Below are positions 32,325 through 42,160 of a stretch of DNA of 64,000 nt, piece after piece. Within the stretch, counting starts at the first letter, position 1. Each line of letters begins with the position of its first letter. Source of the DNA: JALHFZ01 sp963674625 (GTDB lineage Bacteria; Synergistota; Synergistia; Synergistales; Aminobacteriaceae); contig CAXXXO010000003.1 of the NCBI GenBank assembly GCA_963674625.2, positions 124,001-188,000 on the forward strand. The letters are read 5' to 3'. Both the position numbers and the translations under genes were made by a program. Under the pieces are notes generated by a model that did no database searches, had not been told where the DNA came from, and worked only from the letters and a program-made list of their open reading frames with translations.

Positions 32325-33725
32325 ATGACCCGTTTTCTTCGATCTTTTTCTCTTCAGCTTTTTGCCGCCGGATTGATTCTTTTTTCCCTATCCGCCGGAG
32401 CCGACGCCCGCGCGATCTCCGTGGCGCTGACGAAAAATTCCCCCTCCCTGGCCGTTTCGTCCGCTTCGTCCGTGACGGCCCTCGACGCAGCGGGACGCCG
32501 CCACGCTCTCGGGAAGGCTCCTTCCTTCCGGGCTGAGGGGCAGGGGCGCGTGAAGGCAGGCTCGCTTCTTCTCCGGCTTCCCGTCACCCTCTCCGCAAAG
32601 AGCCCACTTGTCTTCAGCGGAAAACGGTACCGGGGGACTTTTCGTCTTCTCCCTTCCGGGTCCGCCTTCAACCTTGTGAATGTCCTTGAACTGGAGGATT
32701 ATCTCCGGGGCGTACTCAAGATGGAGGTCAATCCCTCATGGCCCATGGAGGCCCTGAAAACTCAGGCGATCGTCTCCCGTACCTATGCCCTCAGAAGCAT
32801 CTCCATGAACAACGGCAAAGGAGGGTATGACCTCGAGGATTCCTTTCTCTCCCAGGTCTATCGGGGAATGAACGCCGAGGACAAGCGGACCGATGCCGCC
32901 GTTGCCTCGACGAAGGGAATGGTGGTCCTTGCCGGAGGGGAGCTGGCCTTTACCCCCTTCCACTCTGACAGCGGAGGAGCTACCGCAGACGTCTCCACGG
33001 TCTGGGGAAGTTCCTTTCCCTATCTGAAGGGGGTCTGCGAGCCCGTTCCCTCTTCTTCTCCAAACGGAAGCTGGGAGGTCCGGCTTTCTGCTGCCGCAGT
33101 GGAAGAGGCCCTGAGGGATGCCGACGCCGATGTGGGAACTCTCCAGGAGCTTAGGATCGCCGAATGCGATCCCTTCGGACGGGTAAATACCCTTCTCGCC
33201 AGGGGGACCCGTGGAAGCCGCACGGTGAAAAGCCATTCCTTCCGGATGGCCGCAGGCAGCAACGTGATACGGAGTACAACCTTCTCCCTCGTTCCCCCGA
33301 AGGGTGGAGCTGTAGCTGTACCGGCATCCTCTGCCCCTGCGGCGTCAAAAACCGCTTCCTCCAGGCCGTCATCCCCTGACGTCCCCACCTCAAACACACC
33401 CATGTCGGCGGCGGAAGAGGCCCAGCTCACGGCCCTTACGGAGCAGAGCGTCTTCAACGGCGAAGAGCTCATGGACATGCTGCTCCACCCTGAAAAGAGA
33501 AAGGGGTATCTCGTCCGGGCCCTGAGGACGAAACGTCCCTCCGAGCCATCCGCTCCCCGGTCTGCTCTTTCCTCCGGCACGGGAGAATATATCTTCCGGG
33601 GCAAGGGATGGGGGCACGGCGTAGGGCTGTCCCAGTGGGGCACGAAAGCCCTTGCGGAACAGGGATGGGATCACCGGAAAATTCTCGCCTTCTATTTTCC
33701 CGGAACGACCCTGGGGAGCCGCTAG
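32325..33725 (+). CDS. SpoIID/LytB-domain exported peptidoglycan lytic protein
   Basis: 466 residues with a signal peptide (1-28). The SpoIID/LytB domain, which cleaves denuded glycan strands by transglycosylation in known members, is recognised by LEDYLRGVLKMEV (catalytic Glu region), ALKTQAIVSRTYAL, HSDSGG and the C-terminal GWGHGVGLSQWG. A Pro/Ser/Ala-rich insert (about residues 325-370) interrupts the domain. Its presence does not imply sporulation; such proteins are widespread in non-spore-formers. The ATG at 32325 follows TGGAGG. Confidence 0.88.
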   Translation: MTRFLRSFSLQLFAAGLILFSLSAGADARAISVALTKNSPSLAVSSASSVTALDAAGRRHALGKAPSFRAEGQGRVKAGSLLLRLPVTLSAKSPLVFSGKRYRGTFRLLPSGSAFNLVNVLELEDYLRGVLKMEVNPSWPMEALKTQAIVSRTYALRSISMNNGKGGYDLEDSFLSQVYRGMNAEDKRTDAAVASTKGMVVLAGGELAFTPFHSDSGGATADVSTVWGSSFPYLKGVCEPVPSSSPNGSWEVRLSAAAVEEALRDADADVGTLQELRIAECDPFGRVNTLLARGTRGSRTVKSHSFRMAAGSNVIRSTTFSLVPPKGGAVAVPASSAPAASKTASSRPSSPDVPTSNTPMSAAEEAQLTALTEQSVFNGEELMDMLLHPEKRKGYLVRALRTKRPSEPSAPRSALSSGTGEYIFRGKGWGHGVGLSQWGTKALAEQGWDHRKILAFYFPGTTLGSR

Positions 33726-33735
33726 GCAGGGCTGC

Positions 33736-34785
33736 ATGGGGGAAACGGATCTTTTCAGCACTGACGCCTACGACTATTATCTTCCGGAAGAGCGGATCGC
33801 CCAGGACCCCGCAGTCCCGAGGGATTCCTCCCGGCTTCTCGTCCTGCCGCGGCATACCGGTCCTATGGTATCCACCCGTTTCCGGCAGATCGGGGATTTC
33901 CTCTCCCCCGGCGACCTTCTCGTCCTCAACGATACGCGGGTGATCCCCGCCCGGCTCTTCGCCCGGCTGAAGGACACGGGACGGGAGGTGGAGGTGCTCC
34001 TTCTCCGCCCCCTCGATCCCCGGTGGACGGAATGGGAGGTCCTTCTCCGCCCGGGACGGAAAGTCCGCCCAGGGGCGAAGCTTCTCCTCTCCGACGGGAC
34101 GGTCCTCGCTGCGGGAGAGCACCGGGAAGAAGGGGTGCGGACCGTCGGGTTTCCTCCCGGCACGAAGGTTCTTCCTCTTCTGGAGCGGATCGGTTCCACC
34201 CCCCTTCCTCCCTACATCACCCGCTCCACGGCGCCCGCATCGGCCTACCAGACGGTCTTCGCCCGAACGGACGGATCGGCGGCCGCTCCCACGGCGAGCC
34301 TCCACTTCACCGAAGACCTCCTCGAAAACCTTCAAAAGGAGAGAGGGATTGCCCTGGGCTGGCTCACCCTGCACGTGGGGCTCGGCACTTTTCGGCCGGT
34401 GAAGGCGGAGGATATCAGGGACCATCATATTCACGAGGAATACTGCACCCTTCCTCCCGGTACAAAAGAACTCGTGGACGAGACGAAAAAACGGGGCGGA
34501 CGGGTTATCGCCGCCGGGACGACCGTTGCGCGGACCCTAGAGTCCATGGCAGGAGAGGAGGGCTACCTCGAGAGCGGAAGCCGCTCCACGAGGCTGTTTA
34601 TTTATCCCGGATATCGGTATAAAATTATAGACGGACTTATAACGAACTTTCATCTCCCGAGGAGCTCTCTACTCATGCTCGTCGCCGCCTTCGCGGGATA
34701 TGAACGGACCATGAAGGCCTATCAGGAGGCCCTGTCGCAGGAGTACAGGTTTTTCTCCTTCGGAGATGCCATGCTCATTATCTAG
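33736..34785 (+). CDS. queA: S-adenosylmethionine:tRNA ribosyltransferase-isomerase
   Basis: Penultimate step of queuosine synthesis: transfer and isomerisation of the SAM ribose onto 7-aminomethyl-7-deazaguanine in tRNA. 349 aa. Conserved segments: AYDYYLPEERIAQDP, LVLNDTRVIPARL, GWLTLHVGLGTFRPV, and TNFHLPRSSLLMLVAAFAG near the end. The ATG at 33736 lies 11 bases after the previous stop. Confidence 0.96.
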   Translation: MGETDLFSTDAYDYYLPEERIAQDPAVPRDSSRLLVLPRHTGPMVSTRFRQIGDFLSPGDLLVLNDTRVIPARLFARLKDTGREVEVLLLRPLDPRWTEWEVLLRPGRKVRPGAKLLLSDGTVLAAGEHREEGVRTVGFPPGTKVLPLLERIGSTPLPPYITRSTAPASAYQTVFARTDGSAAAPTASLHFTEDLLENLQKERGIALGWLTLHVGLGTFRPVKAEDIRDHHIHEEYCTLPPGTKELVDETKKRGGRVIAAGTTVARTLESMAGEEGYLESGSRSTRLFIYPGYRYKIIDGLITNFHLPRSSLLMLVAAFAGYERTMKAYQEALSQEYRFFSFGDAMLII

Positions 34786-34804
34786 AGTAGAAAGGATGAT
34801 CGCC

Positions 34805-36112
34805 ATGTGGACCTGGGAATGCTTTACCCCTCACCCTCCCATCATCGTTCCTGCGGTTGGACGGGGCCGGGAAAACGAGGCCCGGGCAACGGTGGACGGC
34901 ATGAAAAGCCTCCATTCCCTCGTGCAGCCGAATCCTCCCGAGATACTCTTCCTCCTCTCTCCCCATGCCCCTTTTTCGGGCGGACTGACCTTCACCATCG
35001 CCGAAAAGTACACCGGAAACTTCGCCCCTTTCGGCGCTCCCGCTCCCGCCTATTCCTACGGAGGAGCCGGCGATCAGGGAAGTGCCCTCGCGAATGTCCT
35101 CGCTGCCTCCTTCCCTGTCGCGGCAAGTAAAGGAAAATCGGCCGTCCTCGACCACGGCAGCCTAGTCCCCCTCAGCTTCCTGGCTCCCTGGGGAGGCGAA
35201 CCTCCCCGCCTCGTCCTGGCCAACCCCATCGGCCTCACACTGCGGCAGGCTTTCGAGCTCGGGCAGTTCCTTGCCGAATATGACGACCCGTCCCTCTGGG
35301 GGCTTCTTGCGAGCGGCGATCTCTCTCACCGGGTGACTCCCGATGCCCCGGCAGGATACACACCCCTGGGCGCTCCTTTCGACCGGAAAATCGCCGAAGC
35401 CCTTCGGCTGAACAACCCGTCGCTCCTTCTCTCCCTCGACGAGGGAGAGGTGGACGAAGCGGGGGAGTGCGGTCTCCGGTCCGCCCTGGTCTTTCTCGGC
35501 CTCGGCGAAAAACGGAAAACGACTCTCTACTCCTACGAGGCGCCCTTCGGTGTAGGGTACGCCACTGCCTTCGCCTCTCTCGCCGCCTGTCCGGACCTTG
35601 CGCGGAATGTCCTCGGGAAGACCCTTGCGGAGGGAAGGGCTGCGGGAGAGGAAGCGGCCCGGAAATTTCCGGATTTTCCAGAACTTCGGCGAAGGGCGGC
35701 ATGCTTTGTCACCCTCAAAAAGAGAGGAGAACTTCGGGGGTGCATCGGCACGATCCTTCCCCGATGGGAGACCCTCAGGGAGGAAATTTCCGCCAACGCG
35801 GCATCGGCCGCCCTGGAGGACCCCCGGTTTCCGCCGGTCAGCCTCCGGGAGCTGAAAGATATTTCCATCTCCGTGGACGTCCTCTCGGCTCCGGAAAAAA
35901 TCGATGGCTTCTCCTCCCTCGACCCGAAGCGCTGGGGCGTCATCGTGGAAAAAGATGGCCGTCGGGGTGTCCTGCTTCCCGATCTCGAAGGAGTCGACAC
36001 GGCCGGGGAGCAGATCTCCATTGCCGCCCGGAAGGCCGGGATCGCCTCCCTCGACGGTATATCCCTCTGGCGCTTTTCCGTCGCGCGGAGAAAAGAGGTG
36101 CCTCTGCCATGA
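34805..36112 (+). CDS. AmmeMemoRadiSam system protein A fused to a LigB-type (Memo-like) domain
   Basis: 435 residues in two halves. Residues 1-260 resemble class III extradiol dioxygenases (HPPIIVPAVGRG, SPHAPF, GDLSHR), the superfamily that includes Memo. Residues 265-435 are AMMECR1: CFVTLKKRGELRGCIGTI is its signature, and WGVIVEKDGRRGVLLPDLEGVDT follows. The companion radical SAM gene overlaps it by 4 bases. The system is conserved across bacteria, archaea and eukaryotes, but its reaction is not established. AAAGGA places the start at 34805 rather than the ATG at 34796. Confidence 0.85.
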   Translation: MWTWECFTPHPPIIVPAVGRGRENEARATVDGMKSLHSLVQPNPPEILFLLSPHAPFSGGLTFTIAEKYTGNFAPFGAPAPAYSYGGAGDQGSALANVLAASFPVAASKGKSAVLDHGSLVPLSFLAPWGGEPPRLVLANPIGLTLRQAFELGQFLAEYDDPSLWGLLASGDLSHRVTPDAPAGYTPLGAPFDRKIAEALRLNNPSLLLSLDEGEVDEAGECGLRSALVFLGLGEKRKTTLYSYEAPFGVGYATAFASLAACPDLARNVLGKTLAEGRAAGEEAARKFPDFPELRRRAACFVTLKKRGELRGCIGTILPRWETLREEISANAASAALEDPRFPPVSLRELKDISISVDVLSAPEKIDGFSSLDPKRWGVIVEKDGRRGVLLPDLEGVDTAGEQISIAARKAGIASLDGISLWRFSVARRKEVPLP

Positions 36113-37107
36113 CATCCTCCCCCCATCCCGCTTCCTGGTGGCGGCAGGAAGGGGAAAAGGTGCGCTGCCTTCTCTGTCCCCACGGCTGCCTGATCGCTCC
36201 CGAACATTCGGGAATATGCGGTGTCCGCCGCCACGAACCGGGCAGAGGACTCATGTCCCTGAACTACGGTCTCGTCTCTGCCGCGGCCGTCGATCCGGTG
36301 GAGAAGAAGCCTCTCTATCACTGGAAACCCGGCTCTGCCATCCTCTCCTTCGGCTCTATCGGATGCACCATGCGCTGCCCCTTCTGCCAGAACTGGCAGA
36401 TTGCCCGGTGCGAATCCTCCCGGGGGCTCACCCCCGCCGATCCGGACACCCCTCTCCGCATCGCCCGGGAGAAGGGGCTTTCCTCCGTGGCCTTTACCTA
36501 CAACGAGCCACTGGTATGGTTCGAGTTCATGACCGAGGCCGCAGCGATCCTCGGAAAGGAGAAGATTTCCGTAGTCCTCGTGAGCAACGGTCTGATCAAC
36601 CCTGAACCCCTGAAGGAGCTCACCCCCCTTCTCTCCGCAGCGAACATCGATCTGAAGGCCTTTACGGATGAGGCCTACCGTTTCATGGGAGGATGTCTCG
36701 ACCCGGTGAAAAAGACCATAGAGACCCTCTTTGAGGCGGGAGTCCACCTGGAGATCACCTTCCTCCTCGTCCCCGGGATCAATGATTCCAAAGAGGACTT
36801 CCGGAAGATGGTCCGGTGGCTCCGGTCTGTCTCCCCCGGGCTCGTCCTCCACATCTCCCGCTATTTTCCCTGTCATAAGTGGAAGGAGCCCGCTCCGTCC
36901 CTCGGACTGCTGAGGGAATTCACGGAGATTGCCCGGGAGGACCTGACCTACGTCTACGAGGGAAATACCGGAGATGAGGCCGTGACGAAATGTTCTTCCT
37001 GCGGAGCCCCCCTTGTGGAGCGCAGGGACTACCGGGTAGTGCGCCCCTTTCTCGATTCTTCAGGCAAATGCCTCCGCTGCGGCGAACCCGCGCCGATCGT
37101 GATGTAA
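36109..37107 (+). CDS. AmmeMemoRadiSam system radical SAM enzyme
   Basis: 332-residue radical SAM protein. The [4Fe-4S] motif is GCTMRCPFCQNW (Cx3Cx2C, near residue 85-95); a preceding CLLCPHGCLI and GICGVRR resemble pyruvate-formate-lyase-activase relatives. The C-terminus has an extra CSSC...CLRC pair, probably a zinc ribbon. It starts inside the end of the AMMECR1 gene (ATGA overlap), so the two are translated together. Function unknown; no separate Memo gene is in the window. Confidence 0.88.
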   Translation: MTSSPHPASWWRQEGEKVRCLLCPHGCLIAPEHSGICGVRRHEPGRGLMSLNYGLVSAAAVDPVEKKPLYHWKPGSAILSFGSIGCTMRCPFCQNWQIARCESSRGLTPADPDTPLRIAREKGLSSVAFTYNEPLVWFEFMTEAAAILGKEKISVVLVSNGLINPEPLKELTPLLSAANIDLKAFTDEAYRFMGGCLDPVKKTIETLFEAGVHLEITFLLVPGINDSKEDFRKMVRWLRSVSPGLVLHISRYFPCHKWKEPAPSLGLLREFTEIAREDLTYVYEGNTGDEAVTKCSSCGAPLVERRDYRVVRPFLDSSGKCLRCGEPAPIVM

Positions 37108-37130
37108 AAAATGACCAGAGTCCTTCGTCC

Positions 37131-38150
37131 ATGAAGAGAAGCTTTCTTTCTTTCGTCCTCCTGCTCGGAAGCGCCGTCTACCTTTTCCGGATGGCCTCCC
37201 TGCCTCCCCAGTGGTGGAATCTCCGTTTTCCCTATGGAACGGGATCTCCCGCCGCCGTGCGGATCCCTTCGGGGATCAACGCCCGGCAGGCCGCGGAAGA
37301 ATTTGTCTCCGCAGGAGTGGTGGAGAAAGGCAGGGGAGGGGAGCTTGCCCGCTGGATGGGTCGGTTCTCCATCGACCGCACCCTGCGCCCCGGAATCTAC
37401 TCAGTGAAAAAGGGAACTCCCTGGGAGGTGGCCCGGCAGCTCGAGACAGCCGAACCATCCTTCGCCGCGGCGACCATCCTTCCGGGGGCCGACAAATTTT
37501 CCCTCGGGGGCATGCTGTCGGATCCTCCCCTGGCGGAGGATATCATGGAAAGCCTCCTCCTCAGGGACGAACTTTTTCCGAGGGAGATGGAGCCGCTTCT
37601 ACCCGGCACACCGGAAGGGCGGATCGCCTTTCTTCTCCCCGAGACCTTCCACCTTCCTGAAAAAAGCGGCCCGCAGACTATAGCCGCGGCGGCCGACCTC
37701 TGGTGGAACAAATTTTCGTCTATTATTCGTCAAAAGGAGAAGGGAAAAGCGTGGCTCAAGGATCGGGCGGTCGTCGCCTCCCTCGTGGAGCGGGAGGCCC
37801 TCTGGGACGACGAACGTCCTCTCGTGGCCGGGGTCATTGAAAACCGGCTCGAAAAAAAAATGCCCCTCCAGGTGGACGCCACGGTAGTCTACGCGTGGAA
37901 GCTTCAGGGAAAGACCCTCACCCGGGTTCTGAACAGGGATCTCGAGATCGATTCCCCCTACAATACCTATGTCGTTCCCGGTCTTCCCCCGGAACCCATC
38001 TGCGTTCCCTCGGAGGAATCCTGGCGGGCTGCCTTCGCGCCGGAGAAGACGGAATTCCTCTACTACGTGGCCGGTCCGGACGGGCGGCATCTCTTTTCAA
38101 AGACCTATTCGGGCCATCTCAGGAATATCCGCAAAGTCCGGGGGAAGTGA
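37131..38150 (+). CDS. mltG: Endolytic murein transglycosylase MltG
   Basis: 339 residues: one N-terminal transmembrane helix (about 5-22), a LysM-like domain, then the YceG domain with the catalytic glutamate in VASLVEREA and the typical end LQVDATVVYAW, SPYNTYVVPGLPPEPI. It cleaves nascent glycan strands and sets their length. It starts 23 bases after the radical SAM gene. Confidence 0.93.
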   Translation: MKRSFLSFVLLLGSAVYLFRMASLPPQWWNLRFPYGTGSPAAVRIPSGINARQAAEEFVSAGVVEKGRGGELARWMGRFSIDRTLRPGIYSVKKGTPWEVARQLETAEPSFAAATILPGADKFSLGGMLSDPPLAEDIMESLLLRDELFPREMEPLLPGTPEGRIAFLLPETFHLPEKSGPQTIAAAADLWWNKFSSIIRQKEKGKAWLKDRAVVASLVEREALWDDERPLVAGVIENRLEKKMPLQVDATVVYAWKLQGKTLTRVLNRDLEIDSPYNTYVVPGLPPEPICVPSEESWRAAFAPEKTEFLYYVAGPDGRHLFSKTYSGHLRNIRKVRGK

Positions 38151-38154
38151 AGAA

Positions 38155-38457
38155 ATGGATTATTTTCTTCTTCTCCTTCCCCGGGAAAAAATCGTCCTTC
38201 TCAGCTGGATCGTCTCGGAGTACGACGGCCTCGGCACCGTAACGAGCACTTCGCCCCCGGAAGACTGCGGAGAGGAAGGAAAAAAGTATGGGGCGGTCTT
38301 TCTCTTCTTTCCCCGGGGCAGGCGGGAAGACGTGTTAGAATTACTATCGGCCCTGAAGTCGGAGGGGATGACCCTCGTCTTTCACTCCGAAGGCCGGAGT
38401 GAAGAATTACCCGGGGCATTTCAGGAAGAAATCAATCAACCGGAGGAAATAGGCTGA
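38155..38457 (+). CDS. Small DUF4911-like protein
   Basis: 100 residues; the pattern of a beta strand, LSWIVSEYDGLGTVTSTSP, and a later alpha/beta segment (DVLELLSALKSEGMTLVF) looks like DUF4911, a small domain of unknown function. It is squeezed between mltG (4-base gap) and tldD (2-base gap), so it is almost certainly translated. The family call is tentative. Confidence 0.6.
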   Translation: MDYFLLLLPREKIVLLSWIVSEYDGLGTVTSTSPPEDCGEEGKKYGAVFLFFPRGRREDVLELLSALKSEGMTLVFHSEGRSEELPGAFQEEINQPEEIG

Positions 38458-38459
38458 CC

Positions 38460-39821
38460 ATGAGCATCAATTCAAAACTGCAGTCTGCCCTCTCCGCCCT
38501 CAAGGCGGCAGGAGCGGATTTTGCCGATATGTATTTCGAAATCGCCTCTTCCCACAGCTATTCTTTCGAGGACGGAACCTTCGAGGAGATCTCTTCCTCC
38601 AGTTCCGAAGGGGTTGGGGCCAGGGTTCTTCGGAATGACGACACGGTCATTGCCCACGCACCGGGGGTTCTTCTCTCCACGGGCCTTGACTGCCTGCGGA
38701 AGGCTGCGGGAGAACCCGGAACCGCTCTCCCTGAAGGAAGCGGAGGGACCCTCAGGGTGATGGACCGGGGAGACGCCCTGCCTTCTCCGGATTTTTCCTT
38801 TTTCACTCCCCTTGACCGGCGCCTACGGAACAGCTCCATGTGGGTAAAGCAGGTCTCCATGAACCTCAGCTCCCTGGAAAAAAGCTTTGCGGTTTTCACG
38901 AGCGACGGAGCCGTCGCGGGGGACAGGAGAAAATATACCTATTTCTCCGTGGAAGTGGTAGTGGAGAAGGACGGGGTCATTCAGACGGGATACGAGTCCG
39001 AGGCCTTCGCCCTCGAAAGCCGGGAAGCCTTCGCCGCCTTCTCTCCTCAGAGAACGGCGGAAAGGGCTCTTTCCCGAGCGCTTCTCATGCTCGACGCCCC
39101 AGAATGCCCCGCTGGTTCCATGGCGGTCATTCTCAGCGGAGAAGCGGGAGGAACCATGATCCATGAGGCCTGCGGCCACGGTCTCGAGGCGGACATCATC
39201 CAGAAGGATTACTCGGTCTACAGAAACCACATCGGCTGCCGGGTGGCGAGCCCCCTTGTGACTATGGTTGATGACGGATCCCTTCCGGGCTTTCTCGGGA
39301 GTTCCGTCTGCGACGACGAGGGAACTCCCTGCCGCAGGACGGTGCTCATCGACCGGGGAGTCCTGAAGGCCTATCTCTCCGACATCACCTCCGCCCGCAG
39401 GGGAAACCTTCCCCTGACCGGGAATGGCCGCAGAAGCTCCTACCGGGCCGTTCCGCAGCCGAGAATGACGAATACCTTCATCGAACCCGGCACCTCCTCC
39501 CTCGAGGACATGGTCCGTTCTCTGAATCGGGGGCTTCTCGTGAACAAAATGGGAGGAGGAGAGGTGAACCCGACCTCCGGCGACTTCGTCTTCCAGGTCA
39601 CGGAGGGATACCTCGTGGAGGGTGGAAAAATCGTCTCTCCCGTACGGGGAGCGGTGCTCACGGGGAACGGGCCCGAAGCTCTTCTCTCCATCGAAGCCGT
39701 GGGCTCCGATCTCCATTTTCTTCCGGGGATGTGCGGAAAGGGAGGACAGAACGTCCCTGTCACCGACGGACAGCCCTCCCTTCTTCTTCGGAACATCGTC
39801 GTGGGCGGGTCGGGAGCGTGA
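38460..39821 (+). CDS. tldD: TldD/PmbA-family metalloprotease (TldD-type)
   Basis: 453 residues. TldD with TldE degrades unfolded peptides and processes some modified peptides. The zinc motif HEACGHGLEAD is at about residues 236-246, so this is the catalytic (TldD) type; GRRSSYRAVPQPRMTNTF is another conserved segment. In most genomes a catalytically inactive partner (TldE/PmbA) is encoded next door; none is seen within this window. Confidence 0.92.
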   Translation: MSINSKLQSALSALKAAGADFADMYFEIASSHSYSFEDGTFEEISSSSSEGVGARVLRNDDTVIAHAPGVLLSTGLDCLRKAAGEPGTALPEGSGGTLRVMDRGDALPSPDFSFFTPLDRRLRNSSMWVKQVSMNLSSLEKSFAVFTSDGAVAGDRRKYTYFSVEVVVEKDGVIQTGYESEAFALESREAFAAFSPQRTAERALSRALLMLDAPECPAGSMAVILSGEAGGTMIHEACGHGLEADIIQKDYSVYRNHIGCRVASPLVTMVDDGSLPGFLGSSVCDDEGTPCRRTVLIDRGVLKAYLSDITSARRGNLPLTGNGRRSSYRAVPQPRMTNTFIEPGTSSLEDMVRSLNRGLLVNKMGGGEVNPTSGDFVFQVTEGYLVEGGKIVSPVRGAVLTGNGPEALLSIEAVGSDLHFLPGMCGKGGQNVPVTDGQPSLLLRNIVVGGSGA

Positions 39822-39822
39822 G

Positions 39823-42159
39823 ATGATTTTTTTCCGGAAAAAAAAGCCTGCTGCCGAAAAAGGGACCGCAAAACCCCGCAGAAAGGAGAAGAAAGCCGCG
39901 GGATCAGTTCTTTCTCTCTGGCTCGAAGTTTTCGTTTTCCTGATCCTTGCCTTTCTCGTCTACGCCTGCGCGTCTCTGTTCTCCCTGCGGACGGGTTCCT
40001 GGGGGGCGCAGATACGTTTTTCCCTTCTTCAGAACTGGGGAGGGGCAATCCTCATTCCTCTTTTACTCGGGCTGTACCTGTGCATTCTTTATTTTTTAAA
40101 AGCGGGAAGAGGAGGGCTTTTCGGCCAGTTTCTGGGGACATTTCTCCTCTTTCTCGCTGCGTCCCTTCTCCTTGGCCTTTTCCACCTGGCGGGTCTCTTT
40201 TCCGGCTTTCCGCTCTTTTCTCCGGGGTACCTCGGCGACGGACTCGCCATCCTGGCGGCCAGAAATATCGGGGCCTTCGGCTCCATACTCCTCACCGCAG
40301 CCCTCCTTGTGCTCTCGGCGACCCTCTTCGGCTTTCTTCACCCTGCGGCGGTCATAGGGAAAATCAGCCGTTTTATTCAGGCCCTCGGAAGCGACGGATG
40401 GAAGCGGATGCCCTATCCGGAAACGTCGGGAGCTGCGCCGGAACCCGGTGAAGCCGAAGAGGAAAGGGTACTGGAAATGACCCCTCCGGCCATGGAAGAT
40501 CCTTCCCTCGAAAGGGCGCGGAACGTGCCCCCGAAAAAGGAAGAGGAGAGGGATGATTTTATCCTCCCTCTGAAGGAAAAGGCCCGGGAGGTTCCCCTTT
40601 CCTCTTTCGACGGTGCGGATAGAGACGAAGGAGAGGATGACCCGGCGCAGGACCCCCATGCCCTTCCGGATATCGAGTTCAATGAAATTGAAGGGTCAGA
40701 AAAGAAAGTGCGGGGCGGAACCTTTCCGCCTCCCCTCGATCTCTTCGGTCCCCGCCAGCAGGCGGACTCCACGGAGGACACGGACGCGGTCAAGGAGCAG
40801 TCGGGCTCGATCATCGCCACCCTCGCAGATTTCGGAGTGACTGCGGAAATGGCCGACATCGTCATCGGTCCCACGGTCATCCAGTTCCAGATGCAGCTTG
40901 CCCCCGGCATCAAGGTGAGCAAGGTGGCAGGGCTCAGCAACGATCTTGCCGTCGCTCTGACCGTTCCCTCCCTGAGGGTGGAAGCGCCGATTCCAGGCAA
41001 ACCCTATGTAGGGGTGGAAATTCCCAATCCGAAGCGGCGGGGGATCTCCATCCGCACCATTCTCGAATCTTCCTCTTTTCAGGACAACGAATACGATCTC
41101 CCCCTTGCCATGGGCGTGCGGGTGGATTCCCGTCCCCTGGTCGTGGGGCTTGAAGATCTTCCCCACCTCCTCGTGGCCGGGACGACGGGCTCGGGAAAAA
41201 GCGTTTTCGTCACGAGCTGCATCACCGGCCTGTGCACCTCCCGGACCCCGGAGGAACTGCGGTTCATTCTCATCGATCCGAAGCGGGTGGAGCTGAGCAT
41301 TTATGAAAATCTTCCCCACGTCCTCGCAAAGCCCGTGGTCTCGCCGAAAAAGGCGGTCCAGGCCCTCGCCTGGGCTGTACGGGAGATGGAACACCGGTAC
41401 GAAATCTTCGCAAGGGCGCGGGTGCGTAATCTCAAGTCCTACAATCAGTGCGTTCTTCCCAAGGCCAAGCTTCCCTCCATCGTCATCGTGGTGGACGAAT
41501 TGGCGGACCTCATGTTCACCGCCCAGAAGGACGTGGAGGATTACATCTGCCGCCTCGCCCAGATGGCCAGGGCAACGGGGATCCATCTCATCCTGGCGAC
41601 CCAGAGGCCCTCGGTCAACGTCATCACGGGACTCATAAAGGCAAACGTCCCCGCGAGGGTTGCCTTCACCCTTCCCTCCCAGACGGACTCCAGGACGATC
41701 ATCGACGTCTCGGGGGCTGAACGGCTTCTCGGCAAGGGAGATATGCTCTTCGTCAGCTCCCGGTACCCAAGGCCCCTGCGGATGCAGTCGCCCTTCATCG
41801 ACGACGGAAAGAGCGGCGAGATCATCGCCTACCTGAGAAACGTCTTCGGCGATCCGGAATATGTGGACATCGAGGCTCAGGGTGGGGACGCTCCGGAAGG
41901 AGGGGACACCTCCTTCACCGACGACCCACTTCTCGAAGAGGCGGCGGATATCGTCCTCGCAACGGGGATCGCCTCGGCAAGCCGTTTGCAGCGCCAGCTG
42001 AGGGTGGGATTCACCCGGGCCGCCCGGCTTATCGACACCATGGAGCAGCTGGGCCTCGTGGGGCCTCCCGAGGGGTCGAAGCCACGGGAAATTCTCGTGG
42101 ACGACGAAAGCGCAAGGGCGATACTGCAGCGGGCCTGCGGCGGAGCGAAAGAAGACTGA
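39823..42159 (+). CDS. ftsK: DNA translocase FtsK/SpoIIIE
   Basis: Septal DNA pump for chromosome segregation; 778 residues. About four N-terminal transmembrane helices (30-190), an acidic linker, then the motor: Walker A GTTGSGKS near residue 456, Walker B VIVVDELADLMF, and ATQRPSVNVITG. The C-terminal gamma winged helix (VGFTRAARLIDTMEQLGLVGP), which reads KOPS/SRS-type polarity sequences, is present. The ATG at 39823 overlaps nothing and lies one base after the tldD stop. Confidence 0.96.
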   Translation: MIFFRKKKPAAEKGTAKPRRKEKKAAGSVLSLWLEVFVFLILAFLVYACASLFSLRTGSWGAQIRFSLLQNWGGAILIPLLLGLYLCILYFLKAGRGGLFGQFLGTFLLFLAASLLLGLFHLAGLFSGFPLFSPGYLGDGLAILAARNIGAFGSILLTAALLVLSATLFGFLHPAAVIGKISRFIQALGSDGWKRMPYPETSGAAPEPGEAEEERVLEMTPPAMEDPSLERARNVPPKKEEERDDFILPLKEKAREVPLSSFDGADRDEGEDDPAQDPHALPDIEFNEIEGSEKKVRGGTFPPPLDLFGPRQQADSTEDTDAVKEQSGSIIATLADFGVTAEMADIVIGPTVIQFQMQLAPGIKVSKVAGLSNDLAVALTVPSLRVEAPIPGKPYVGVEIPNPKRRGISIRTILESSSFQDNEYDLPLAMGVRVDSRPLVVGLEDLPHLLVAGTTGSGKSVFVTSCITGLCTSRTPEELRFILIDPKRVELSIYENLPHVLAKPVVSPKKAVQALAWAVREMEHRYEIFARARVRNLKSYNQCVLPKAKLPSIVIVVDELADLMFTAQKDVEDYICRLAQMARATGIHLILATQRPSVNVITGLIKANVPARVAFTLPSQTDSRTIIDVSGAERLLGKGDMLFVSSRYPRPLRMQSPFIDDGKSGEIIAYLRNVFGDPEYVDIEAQGGDAPEGGDTSFTDDPLLEEAADIVLATGIASASRLQRQLRVGFTRAARLIDTMEQLGLVGPPEGSKPREILVDDESARAILQRACGGAKED

Positions 42160-42160
42160 T

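Noticed and set aside
32325..33725. Evidence for sporulation from SpoIID-like and WhiA genes
   Set aside because: Both families are common in non-spore-formers, and no other sporulation gene is present here.
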